NCBI RefSeq assembly: GCF_031844685.1
Contig: NZ_CP134605.1
Coordinates: 2,121,001-2,185,000, forward strand
Direction: 5' to 3'
DNA: 64,000 nucleotides
From: Streptomyces sp. ITFR-21
GTDB taxonomy: Bacteria; Actinomycetota; Actinomycetes; Streptomycetales; Streptomycetaceae
Within the stretch, counting starts at the first letter, position 1. Each line of letters opens with the position of its first letter. Positions 55,485 to 64,000 of this stretch are shown here, one piece after another. The position numbers and the translations under genes were made by a program. Below the pieces are notes generated by a model. The model saw only the letters and a program-made list of their open reading frames with translations. It searched no databases and was not told where the DNA came from.

Positions 55485-57323
55485 TCAGCCGGGATAGACC
55501 GGACTGGCACCCGGCGGCGAGACCTGCTTCCAGTTGGAGTCCGCGGGGAGCACGTAGACACCACCGTTGTAGGACATCAGCAGCGGCTTGCTCTGGTCCT
55601 CCGAGGCCGCCACGGAAGTCGCCTCGTTTATCCCCTGCAGCGCGGGCGCCGTCGAACCGTCGGTGTTCAGGTACTGGATCTGCCGCACCTCACCGGTCTC
55701 GGTACCGAGCACCACCAGTTGGCTGGCCCCCGCCCACGCCACCGAGGCGACGTTCTCGCCGGGAGGACTGAGAACCCGCAGCGCCGACACCACGAAGTCG
55801 TCCGGATGCTGCTCGGTGCCCCGCCGGATCCGGCCGAGCTGCAACGTCACCGACGCGCCCTGTCGCACGATCAGCGCGATGCGCACCCCGTCGGAGGAGA
55901 CCCGCAGCGACTCCACCCGCCCGTCCAGGTCCGGCACCAGCACCCGGTGGGGCATTCCCTTCCCGTCCCGCAGCACGAGCAGTCGCGGATCGTTCGGATC
56001 GCGGTCGGCCACCCACAGATCGCCGAGCCCGTCCCAGCTCGGGGCGGTGAGCCCGTCCTTCCTCGGATCCGCCGCGGTGCTCTTCAGCGCCACCGGCCCG
56101 AACGGCCCGTCCCCGATCAGCGGACCGACGACCAGGTCACGGCCGTTGGTGCGGACGCCCGCCGCCGCGCCCTGATCCCGCCGTACCGCGACTGAGCCCA
56201 GGTCGGCCTTGTCCGTACCGAACGGCCCCGGCACCGCCGTCGCCGTCGTGCCGGTGCCGGTGCCGCTCAACGTCAGCAGTCGATGGCCGTCCGCCGCGAT
56301 GTAGTACGGCCGGGGCGCCGCTCCGGCCAGGCTCTCCGGGCTGTAGGACAGCGCCTGGAGCCGGGTGAGACCGCAGAGCGTGCCGCCACCGGCCCGCTGC
56401 ACCCCGACCGAGGCCAGTTGCGCCGACGCCTGCGCCTGCGCGGTGGTGAACAGCTGCGCCGCCAGCAGCACGCAGCTCTGCCCCGTCAGCCGAGCCGCAC
56501 CGGCACCGTCCAGCCGCACCCGCAGCCGCTGGGAGTCGTCGAGCGTCACACCGCCGTCCGACGCCTTGCCGTCCAAGCGCGCACCGGTTGGCGCCGCGCT
56601 GGTCACCACCGGCGCCAACCAGCCCGTCGGACCGCCCAGCAGCGCCGAGACCGCGGACACCAGCGGGTCGGCCTCCTGGTTGCGCAGGTACACCGGGTCG
56701 GCCACGAGCCGCTGCTTGCCGCCGTTTCGCAGGGCGTCGGCTCCGAGCTTGGCGAAGTAGTACATGTTCGCCGAGTGGTAGAGCCGCTGGAAGTCCGTCT
56801 CGGAGAGGATCAAGCCGTCCTGCAGGCCGTCGATCCGCCATCCGTTCTTCTGCTTGACCACATGGAAGGACGCCCGGAAGTCGCCCTGCTCCGGCTGGTA
56901 GGCGTGCTTGACGTCCACCACCGCCCGCCGGGCGGCGGACAGGCTGACCATCGTGGCGTCCTTGTCGTCGGCTCCGCCGTCGTCGGTCACCTGCAAGTCG
57001 TTGGACGAGTACACGGTGATCCCCTCCAGCGGGTTCCACTTCGCGGCCGCGTCCTTCGACAGGTACTTCTTCGCCGTCGCGAAGTCCGTCTCGCTGCCCG
57101 TCGTCGCCTCGAGGAACCCGCTGACGATCTCCGCCGGGCCCTCGTCGGCCGTCGGTGCGAAGGGGAACACCCGCACCTGTGGATCGGAGTCGGCCCGCTG
57201 CCCGTCGCCGACCTTGCGCACCTCGCCACTGCTGGGCATGGAGGCGCACCCCGCCAGCAGCAACGCCGCACACGCCGGCAGCACACCGAACAGCAGTCGG
57301 CCCCGGCTCCTCACCGCACGCAT
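55485..57323 (-). CDS. lpqB: Lipoprotein LpqB, accessory to MtrAB
   Basis: A 612-residue lipoprotein. The signal peptide LLFGVLPACAALLLAGCASM carries the lipobox LAGC. The N-terminal GerMN-like region (about residues 50-300) includes PFAPTADEGPAEIVSGFLEA and ADPLVSAVSALLGGPTGWLA, and a C-terminal beta-propeller-like region has repeated segments such as [23 protein letters not shown] strands. In mycobacteria LpqB binds the MtrB extracellular domain and tunes MtrA signalling. The ATG overlaps the mtrB stop (TGATG), so they are coupled. Confidence 0.93.
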   Translation of the reverse strand: MRAVRSRGRLLFGVLPACAALLLAGCASMPSSGEVRKVGDGQRADSDPQVRVFPFAPTADEGPAEIVSGFLEATTGSETDFATAKKYLSKDAAAKWNPLEGITVYSSNDLQVTDDGGADDKDATMVSLSAARRAVVDVKHAYQPEQGDFRASFHVVKQKNGWRIDGLQDGLILSETDFQRLYHSANMYYFAKLGADALRNGGKQRLVADPVYLRNQEADPLVSAVSALLGGPTGWLAPVVTSAAPTGARLDGKASDGGVTLDDSQRLRVRLDGAGAARLTGQSCVLLAAQLFTTAQAQASAQLASVGVQRAGGGTLCGLTRLQALSYSPESLAGAAPRPYYIAADGHRLLTLSGTGTGTTATAVPGPFGTDKADLGSVAVRRDQGAAAGVRTNGRDLVVGPLIGDGPFGPVALKSTAADPRKDGLTAPSWDGLGDLWVADRDPNDPRLLVLRDGKGMPHRVLVPDLDGRVESLRVSSDGVRIALIVRQGASVTLQLGRIRRGTEQHPDDFVVSALRVLSPPGENVASVAWAGASQLVVLGTETGEVRQIQYLNTDGSTAPALQGINEATSVAASEDQSKPLLMSYNGGVYVLPADSNWKQVSPPGASPVYPG

Positions 57324-59293
57324 CAGACGTCGTCCTCCCGAAGCGCTTCCCTGCGCTCCACCACGCGTGCGCCGTTGCCGGGCAGCGCGGCCGGGTCCGC
57401 GGCCGGCGCGTGCGCCGGGACGCCCGGCACCGGCGGTATCCCCGGTATCTGCGGCGGGTACCCGGGCTCCCGCCCCCACCCGCCTTCGGCCTTCGTGTCG
57501 TCGGCCGCACCCGTACGCGGCGGCGGCAGGGCGACGGGCGCCGCGACCCGCGCCGGCAGACCGGAGGAGAGCAGGCCGCGGTTGCGCCGCGAGTCGTCCG
57601 GCTCCAGCGGTACCGGCGATCCCCGCAGGCTGTCACCCGCGGTCCGCGGCAGTGTCATCCGGAACTGCGAGCCACCGCCCGGCTCGCCCCACGCCTGCAG
57701 CCAGCCGCCGTGCAACCTTGCGTCCTCCACCGCGATCGACAGGCCGAGGCCGGTCCCCCCGGTGGTACGCGCCCGCGCCGGATCGGCCCGCCAGAACCGG
57801 TTGAAGACCCGTGTCGCCTCGCCCGGCTTCAGCCCGACACCGTAGTCCCGCACCGCGACCGCCACCGCGCCGTCGGCGGTCGCCAGTCTTACCACCACGT
57901 CCCGGCCCTCGCCGTGCTCGATGGCGTTGACCACCAGGTTGCGCAGTATGCGCTCCACCCGGCGGGGGTCCGCCTCCGCTATCACCGGCTGCGCGTCGCC
58001 GCGGGTCACCACCCGACTGCCCTTGCGCTCGGCGAGCGGCTCGGCGGCGTCCACCACCCGGCGGACCACCTCACGCAGGTCTATCGGCTCCGCCGACAGC
58101 TCCGCCGCACCCGCGTCGAACCGGCTGATCTCCAGCAGGTCGGACAGCAGCGACTCGAACCGGTCGAGCTGGTTCTGCAGCAGCTCGGCGGACCTAGCCG
58201 TCACCGGATCGAAGTCCCCCCGCACGTCATGGATGACGTCCGCCGCCATCCGCACCGTCGTCAGCGGCGTCCGCAGCTCGTGCGACACGTCGGAGACGAA
58301 GCGGCGCTGCATCCGCGAGAGGTCCTCCAGCTGCTGGATCTTGCTCTGCAGGTTCTGCGCCATCTTGTTGAAGGACTCGCCGAGCCGGGCGATGTCGTCC
58401 TCGCCGGTGACCTGCATCCGTTCCTGCAAGCGGCCGGCCGCCAGCCGCTCGGCGATACCGGCCGCCATCCGTACCGGCGTGACGACCTGCCGCGTCACCA
58501 GCCAGGCGATCGCGCCGAGCAGCACCACCACGAAGATCCCCGCGGTCGCCAAGGTGCCCTTGACCAGACCGAGGGTCTTCTCCTCCTGGTCGAACGGGAA
58601 CAGGTAGTACAGCTCGTACGGACTCCCGTCGATGTCCGTCAGCCGCTTGCCGATGGCCAGCGCCCGCTGCGGCGGATCGCCGTCGCTGGTCCTGGCCAGC
58701 GTGTACTGCTCGACCGCCCCGGAATGCTTCTCCACCGCGTCGCGCAGCGAGGCCGGGATACTCGCGTCGGGCAGGATGCTGCCCGAGCCACGCGGCCCGC
58801 GTGCGTTGACGACCCCCTCGCCGAAAGTCTGCTCACTGCCCGCGCCGGGGCTCAGCGTGACAATCCAGTAGACGCCTTTGCCGCCGCTGGCGAACTGCTC
58901 GACCAGGCTGGTCAGCCAGTCCCCGGAGTGGACCGCGCCCTGCGGGCTGCCGACACCCGGGGCGCCCGACGACGACTGGCTGCCCGTGGAGGCCATTTCC
59001 TGCGCGATGTGGAACCCGCCGGTCGCCTGGTTCTCCGCGGCCTTCTCCTTGGCGTCGAGCAGCCCGTTCTTGACCTGCCCGATCACCACGAAGCCCAGCA
59101 GCAGCACCACACCGACCGACATCAGCAGGGTGAAGGCGACCACCCGCAGCTGGATGTTCCGCCGCCACAGCCGCACCGCCGGCTGGAGCGGACGCCGAAC
59201 CCACCGTACACATGAGCGGATCACCGGCTGCAGACCCCGCATCGGATCGGCCAGCCGGTTCTCCAAGCGCTCACGCTCGTACGAAGCGCACAT
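57323..59293 (-). CDS. mtrB: Sensor histidine kinase MtrB
   Basis: A 656-residue membrane kinase. Two transmembrane helices (about 50-72 and 250-267) flank an extracytoplasmic sensor of about 175 residues. HAMP follows (about 268-320), then HisKA with the phospho-accepting H338 in RRFVSDVSHELRTPLTTV, and HATPase_c with RNLVVNAIEHGEG (N box) and TGGTGLGLSIAVEDARLHGG (G2 region). It phosphorylates MtrA, which governs cell-wall metabolism and development in Streptomyces. The start is taken at 59293, directly after mtrA; an ATG at 59242 is an alternative. The Pro/Ala-rich tail after the kinase core is typical of streptomycete MtrB. Confidence 0.95.
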   Translation of the reverse strand: MCASYERERLENRLADPMRGLQPVIRSCVRWVRRPLQPAVRLWRRNIQLRVVAFTLLMSVGVVLLLGFVVIGQVKNGLLDAKEKAAENQATGGFHIAQEMASTGSQSSSGAPGVGSPQGAVHSGDWLTSLVEQFASGGKGVYWIVTLSPGAGSEQTFGEGVVNARGPRGSGSILPDASIPASLRDAVEKHSGAVEQYTLARTSDGDPPQRALAIGKRLTDIDGSPYELYYLFPFDQEEKTLGLVKGTLATAGIFVVVLLGAIAWLVTRQVVTPVRMAAGIAERLAAGRLQERMQVTGEDDIARLGESFNKMAQNLQSKIQQLEDLSRMQRRFVSDVSHELRTPLTTVRMAADVIHDVRGDFDPVTARSAELLQNQLDRFESLLSDLLEISRFDAGAAELSAEPIDLREVVRRVVDAAEPLAERKGSRVVTRGDAQPVIAEADPRRVERILRNLVVNAIEHGEGRDVVVRLATADGAVAVAVRDYGVGLKPGEATRVFNRFWRADPARARTTGGTGLGLSIAVEDARLHGGWLQAWGEPGGGSQFRMTLPRTAGDSLRGSPVPLEPDDSRRNRGLLSSGLPARVAAPVALPPPRTGAADDTKAEGGWGREPGYPPQIPGIPPVPGVPAHAPAADPAALPGNGARVVERREALREDDV

Positions 59294-59294
59294 G

Positions 59295-59984
59295 TCAGCC
59301 CGGTCCGGCCTTGTATCCGACGCCGCGGACCGTCACGACGATCTCCGGACGCTCAGGGTCCTGCTCCACCTTGGAGCGCAGCCGCTGTACATGCACATTC
59401 ACCAGGCGGGTGTCGGCGGCGTGCCGATAGCCCCAGACCTGCTCCAGCAGCACCTCCCGGGTGAACACCTGCCACGGCTTGCGGGCAAGGGCCACCAGCA
59501 GATCGAACTCAAGCGGCGTCAGCGCGATCGGCTGCCCGTCGCGCTTCACCGAGTGACCGGCGACGTCGATCACGAGATCACCGATCGCCAACTGCTCCGG
59601 CGTCGGCTCCTCGGCCCGCCGCAACCGCGCCCTGACCCGCGCCACCAGCTCCTTCGGCTTGAACGGCTTGATGACGTAGTCGTCCGCCCCCGACTCGAGG
59701 CCCACCACCACATCCACCGTGTCGCTCTTCGCCGTGAGCATCACGATCGGCACACCGGACTCCGCCCGGATCTGCCGGCACACGTCAATACCGTCCCGCC
59801 CCGGCAGCATCAGATCCAGCAGCACCAGATCAGGCTTGGCCTCCCGGAATGCCGCCAGTGCCTTGTCACCGTCCGCGCAGAACGACGGCTCGAAACCCTC
59901 TCCACGCAGCACGATGCCAAGCATCTCTGACAGCGCAGTGTCGTCGTCGACGACCAGGACACGTCCCTTCATACCGACCATCAT
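59295..59984 (-). CDS. mtrA: Response regulator MtrA
   Basis: A 229-residue OmpR/PhoB-type regulator. Receiver: RVLVVDDDTALSEML, phosphorylation D57 in LVLLDLMLPG, MLTAKSD and IKPFKP. Winged helix: LTPLEFDLLVALARKPWQVF, LEQVWGYRHAADTRLVNVHV and VVTVRGVGYK. In Streptomyces it links development, antibiotic genes and cell-wall genes; in mycobacteria it also acts at dnaA and oriC. Several ATGs cluster at the start (59984, 59981, 59972); 59984 gives the length usual for the family in Streptomyces. It heads mtrA-mtrB-lpqB. Confidence 0.96.
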   Translation of the reverse strand: MMVGMKGRVLVVDDDTALSEMLGIVLRGEGFEPSFCADGDKALAAFREAKPDLVLLDLMLPGRDGIDVCRQIRAESGVPIVMLTAKSDTVDVVVGLESGADDYVIKPFKPKELVARVRARLRRAEEPTPEQLAIGDLVIDVAGHSVKRDGQPIALTPLEFDLLVALARKPWQVFTREVLLEQVWGYRHAADTRLVNVHVQRLRSKVEQDPERPEIVVTVRGVGYKAGPG

Positions 59985-60085
59985 CCCATTTGCATATCGA
60001 TACTGGTGACCTTTGATGATCGAGGTCACGCTACGCGACCATTGTCCATGGTTGTCCGCAGATGCGCCGCCCCCCGTTGTCAGCC

Positions 60086-60094
60086 TGTGGATAA
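60086..60094 (-). promoter_or_regulatory. DnaA-box-like nonamer upstream of mtrA
   Basis: The minus strand reads TTATCCACA, the E. coli-type consensus, 102 nt upstream of the mtrA start at 59984. It lies in the region where the mtrA promoter should be. Confidence 0.35.
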
Positions 60095-60160
60095 CCTGCC
60101 GGTGAGAAAACCTGAGAACCGGTCCGCGACCGCGCGGCAACCGGACCGACGGCGGTCCGG

Positions 60161-60200
60161 CGTCAGCCGTACACCGCCGCCGTCAGCCGCAGACCGCCGC
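60161..60200. repeat. Imperfect 20-bp tandem duplication at the mtnA stop codon
   Basis: Copies at 60161-60180 and 60181-60200 match at 18 of 20 positions. The second contains the mtnA stop (60183-60185) and last codons; the first repeats them outside the gene. Confidence 0.85.
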
Positions 60201-61232
60201 CAGCCGTTCCGCCGTCACCGGCGACACGACTCCGTTCTCCGTCACGATCGCCGTGATCAGCTCCGGCGGTGTCACGTCGAAGGCCGGGTTGTACGCCTGC
60301 GTGCCCAGTGGTGACGGTGCGAGGTCGGTCACCTCGCTGCCAGTCCGCTGCTCCACCTCGATCGAAGCACCGTCCGGCGTTCTCAGGTCCACCGTAGTGG
60401 TCGGCGCCACAACGATGAACGGCACATGGTGATAGCGGGCGAGCACCGCCAGCGGATACGAGCCCACCTTGTTCGCCGTCGCACCGTCCGCCGCGATCCG
60501 GTCCGCCCCCACCAGCACCGCGTCCACCTCACCCGCGGTGAACAGCGAGCCCGCCGCGTTGTCCGCGAGCAGGGTGTACGGCATCCCCGCCCGCGCCGCC
60601 TCGTACGCCGTCAGCCGCGCACCCTGCAACAGCGGACGCGTCTCGTCCACCCACAGCCGCCGCAGCTCCCCCGCCCGGTGCGCCGCCAGGACCACGCCCA
60701 GCGCGGTTCCCTCCCCGCCCGACACCAGAGCGCCGGTGTTGCAGTGGGTCAGGATCCGGTACCCACCGCCCGGCGCGACCTCCGCGAGCAGCCGCCCGCC
60801 GTGCTCGGCCATCGCCGTGCTGGCCGCCGCGTCCTCCGCGTGCACCGCCCGCGCCTCGGCGAGCGTTGCCGCCGCCGCCTGCTCCGGGGCGGCGCTCCGG
60901 AACGCCTCCAGTGCCCGCCGGACCCCGTACTCCAGGTTGACGGCCGTCGGCCGGGCGTGCGCCAGCAGCTCCGCGGCGTCCTCCACGTCGTAGCCGCGGG
61001 CTGCCGCCAACGCGATCCCGTACGCACCCGCCAGTCCCAGCAGGGGCGCGCCGCGTACCGCGAGCGAACGGATCGCCGCCACCAGTCCCTGCACGTCCGT
61101 ACACACCAGCTCGACCTCCTCCTGCGGAAGCCGTGTCTGGTCGAGGAGCACCAGCACCGGGCCCTCAGGCGGGGACTCCCATCGCAGAGGGGGAATGGTG
61201 TCGTTCTCAGGTTGCGTGAAGTGATCACCCAT
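60183..61232 (-). CDS. mtnA: Methylthioribose-1-phosphate isomerase
   Basis: A 349-residue enzyme of the eIF2B-like fold that isomerises 5-methylthioribose 1-phosphate to methylthioribulose 1-phosphate in methionine salvage. Seen: AVRGAPLLGLAGAYGIALAA, HCNTGALVSGGEGTALGVVL with the catalytic cysteine in THCNTG, VDETRPLLQGARLTAYEA, and VGADRIAADGATANKVGSYP with the catalytic aspartate in VGADRI. The later salvage genes are not in the window. The ATG at 61232 has a GGAGGG ribosome site. It is upstream of mtrA on the same strand, but the 198-nt gap suggests separate transcription. It is divergent from a membrane protein gene. Confidence 0.93.
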   Translation of the reverse strand: MGDHFTQPENDTIPPLRWESPPEGPVLVLLDQTRLPQEEVELVCTDVQGLVAAIRSLAVRGAPLLGLAGAYGIALAAARGYDVEDAAELLAHARPTAVNLEYGVRRALEAFRSAAPEQAAAATLAEARAVHAEDAAASTAMAEHGGRLLAEVAPGGGYRILTHCNTGALVSGGEGTALGVVLAAHRAGELRRLWVDETRPLLQGARLTAYEAARAGMPYTLLADNAAGSLFTAGEVDAVLVGADRIAADGATANKVGSYPLAVLARYHHVPFIVVAPTTTVDLRTPDGASIEVEQRTGSEVTDLAPSPLGTQAYNPAFDVTPPELITAIVTENGVVSPVTAERLAAVCG

Positions 61233-61327
61233 CCCTCCAGTCTGCCCTGCCAAGCCGCGATGACAGCAGCCCATGACACGATGGGCGGCCAGTAGAGCAA
61301 GCGCGCAACACGAAGGGGCAGCCTCCG

Positions 61328-62596
61328 ATGACCAACGCTCCGGGCTCCGAATCGCCCGGATCCTCCTCCGACTCCCCAGAGCCGGACGACGGCCAGAGCC
61401 CCGCCTCAGCTCCTCCCGAACCAGCCGTTCCCCCGGCCACCGCCGGCCACCCGCCCCGCTGGTCACCGCGGCAGCCACCGCCCGTGGGCGGCTGGGCGCA
61501 CTGGACCCCGCCGCCCGGAGCCCGGCCACCCCAGGGAGCCGGACCGCGTTGGGGCGGCAACTGGGGAGCGCCGGCACCGGGGGCGGGCGGGAGTTGGCAA
61601 CCCACCGGCTGGCAGCGGCCTCAAGCACCGAAGCCCGGGGTCATCCCGCTTCGGCCGCTCACCGTGGGGGATCTGCTGGACGGCGCCTTCTCCACGCTGC
61701 GTCTGCACTGGCGGGCGATTCTCCTGGCCACCTTCGCGATCGCCCTGGTTACAGAAGGTGTCGCCGTCGTCGTCCAAGGGCTGTTCCTCGACGACACCCG
61801 GATCAACGACCTCAAGGACAATCCCGACCCGAGCGTCCGCGACATCCTGCACGCGGTCAGCGGCTCCTTCGCCGCCCTGGGTCTGACGTCCATGGTCACC
61901 ATGATCGGTACGGGTCTCGCCACCGGCCTGCTCGCGCTGGTCGCCGGCCGCTCCGTCCTCGGCCGCACGGTGAGTCCCCGGGACCTGTGGCGCGACGCCA
62001 GACCGCGGGTACCCCAGTTGCTGGGTCTGACCCTGCTGGTCGTGGTCGTCCTCGGCGCGGTCCTCACTCTCTCTGCCCTACCGGGCATCCTCGTCGCCCT
62101 GGCCGGCGCGGAGGACGGCGGCGCGGCGCTGGGATCGCTCGGACTCATCGGCGGCACCGTCACGTGCGTCTGGCTGTGGGTCCAGTGGAGCCTCGCCGCA
62201 CCCGCGCTGACGTTGGAAAAGCAGGGTGTCGTGGCGGCGATGAAGCGTTCCGCGAAGTTGGTACGGAATTCGTGGTGGCGAGTCATCGGTATCCAGATCG
62301 TCGCCGTTCTGATCGCCACACTCATGGGCACCATCGTCGAGATTCCGTTCAGTCTCATCGGCTCCGCCGTCAGCGGCGACGATGTCTCCTCGCTCTTCGG
62401 CTCCGAGGGCAATCCGGGCTGGACGTACCTCGTCATCACCGGTGTCGGCCAGGTTCTGTCCTCGACCATCACCCTGCCGATCAGCGCCGGCGTCACCGCG
62501 CTGCTGTACATGGACCAGCGCATTCGCCGCGAGTCCCTGGACCTCGATCTTGTACGCGCTGCCGCCGCGCAGACCGACGCGAACACCGTGTCCTGA
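61328..62596 (+). CDS. Pro-rich membrane protein with a glycerophosphodiesterase-type membrane domain
   Basis: A 422-residue protein. A disordered Pro/Ser/Gly-rich N-terminus (about 100 residues) precedes a membrane domain of about six helices (for example AILLATFAIALVTEGVAVVV and LLGLTLLVVVVLGAVLTL). The segment PLTVGDLLDGAFSTLRLHWR is the typical start of a domain found in actinobacterial membrane proteins related to the membrane region of GlpQ-type phosphodiesterases. No catalytic phosphodiesterase domain is present. The role is unknown. It is divergent from mtnA and ends near the rRNA operon terminator. Confidence 0.8.
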   Translation: MTNAPGSESPGSSSDSPEPDDGQSPASAPPEPAVPPATAGHPPRWSPRQPPPVGGWAHWTPPPGARPPQGAGPRWGGNWGAPAPGAGGSWQPTGWQRPQAPKPGVIPLRPLTVGDLLDGAFSTLRLHWRAILLATFAIALVTEGVAVVVQGLFLDDTRINDLKDNPDPSVRDILHAVSGSFAALGLTSMVTMIGTGLATGLLALVAGRSVLGRTVSPRDLWRDARPRVPQLLGLTLLVVVVLGAVLTLSALPGILVALAGAEDGGAALGSLGLIGGTVTCVWLWVQWSLAAPALTLEKQGVVAAMKRSAKLVRNSWWRVIGIQIVAVLIATLMGTIVEIPFSLIGSAVSGDDVSSLFGSEGNPGWTYLVITGVGQVLSSTITLPISAGVTALLYMDQRIRRESLDLDLVRAAAAQTDANTVS

Positions 62597-62688
62597 AAGA
62601 AGGCCGGGCCAGGGCGGGGGGCTCTCGGGAGTGGTAGCCCAAAGCCCCCGCCGCTTCTGTCCCGGCGGCACAGCCGGAGCATAAAAAA

Positions 62689-62731
62689 GAGGCCCGGCGT
62701 CGGATCCTGTTCGGATCCGAGGCCGGGCCTC
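62689..62731 (-). terminator. rRNA operon terminator with U-tract
   Basis: A 19-bp stem with one mismatch (GAGGCCCGGCGTCGGATCC at 62689-62707 with its partner at 62713-62731) and a 5-nt loop. On the minus strand it is followed directly by a run of six T residues (TCTTTTTTAT), so it is a classical intrinsic terminator for 5S rRNA, rare in this genome. It could also stop the convergent membrane protein gene. Confidence 0.92.
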
Positions 62732-62739
62732 TCACTATT

Positions 62740-62859
62740 TGTTCGGCGGTGTCCTACTCTCCCACAGGGTCCCCCCTGCAGTACCATCGGCGCTGAAAGG
62801 CTTAGCTTCCGGGTTCGGAATGTAACCGGGCGTTTCCCTAACGCTATGACCACCGAAAC
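62740..62859 (-). rRNA. rrf: 5S ribosomal RNA
   Basis: A 120-nt 5S rRNA on the minus strand. It starts GTTTCGGTGGTCATAGCG at 62859 and ends CACCGCCGAACA at 62740; the two ends pair to form helix I. The conserved central CCGAACCCGGAAG is present. Downstream lies the U-tract terminator. Confidence 0.96.
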
Positions 62860-62957
62860 ACCACGAAACACACACCACCCCACACACCCCACAAAAACAG
62901 GAGCAGGGAATACGGCGGCTGATTGTTTCAGAACCACACAGTGGACGCGAGCACACA

Positions 62958-64000
<1,043 letters not shown>

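Overview
The window is a very high-G+C actinobacterial chromosome segment whose gene content and order fit Streptomyces or a close relative in the Streptomycetaceae. Supporting signs are the ssrA tag peptide ANTKRDSFALAA, paired kinase genes of the PkaA and PkaB type, mtrA-mtrB-lpqB, an HU-type protein next to a Streptomyces-type murA, a very large NAD-glutamate dehydrogenase, GTG and TTG starts, and sugar ABC transporter genes without their own ATPase. Most of it is conserved core chromosome. The order resembles the S. coelicolor core region from xanthine dehydrogenase genes through secA to an rRNA operon; that comparison is from memory.

Layout. 1-1.9 kb: xanthine-dehydrogenase-type FAD subunit and a truncated [2Fe-2S] subunit. 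2.2-3.8 kb: GH20 beta-N-acetylhexosaminidase with a DasR-like operator. 4.0-10.3 kb: TPR membrane protein, DUF3039, YqgE, murA, HU and malic enzyme. 10.3-15.3 kb: HelD-like helicase, a HemD-winged-helix fusion and a HAD phosphatase. 15.3-16.3 kb: a short, less G+C-biased patch with an HTH protein and debris beside the 3' end of ssrA. 16.3-20.5 kb: ssrA (tmRNA), smpB, an S41 protease, ftsX and ftsE. 20.9-23.6 kb: a small zinc-ribbon membrane protein, a sortase-type LAETG repeat protein and prfB.

23.9-32.4 kb: two receptor-type Ser/Thr kinases (PkaB with an unusual lectin-like ectodomain, and PkaA) divergent from a large FHA-FtsK/EccC-like ATPase. A kinase that phosphorylates Thr and an FHA domain that reads phospho-Thr make this the most plausible under-described system here. 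32.5-36.2 kb: a sugar ABC importer whose first permease carries a Cna-B-like insertion. 36.7-40.3 kb: two tandem GT-C-like membrane proteins, the first resembling AftB. 40.3-50.6 kb: NAD-glutamate dehydrogenase, a HAD hydrolase, a DUF6912 protein, an Rv3235-family protein and secA. 50.8-54.4 kb: GNAT acetyltransferase, AlkX/YcaQ-like protein, an orphan NarL-type regulator and long-form hpf. 54.6-60.0 kb: comF, lpqB, mtrB and mtrA. 60.2-62.6 kb: mtnA and a divergent membrane protein. 62.7-64 kb: the distal end of an rRNA operon (terminator, 5S, 3' part of 23S), transcribed right to left.

The genes group by function: translation rescue and termination (ssrA, smpB, prfB, hpf), cell envelope and division (murA, ftsEX, S41 protease, mtrAB-lpqB), transcription and chromosome proteins (HelD, HU), and protein export (secA). 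I see no CRISPR array, no complete insertion sequence and no specialised-metabolite cluster. All function calls come from reading translated frames and motifs by eye, without database searches.
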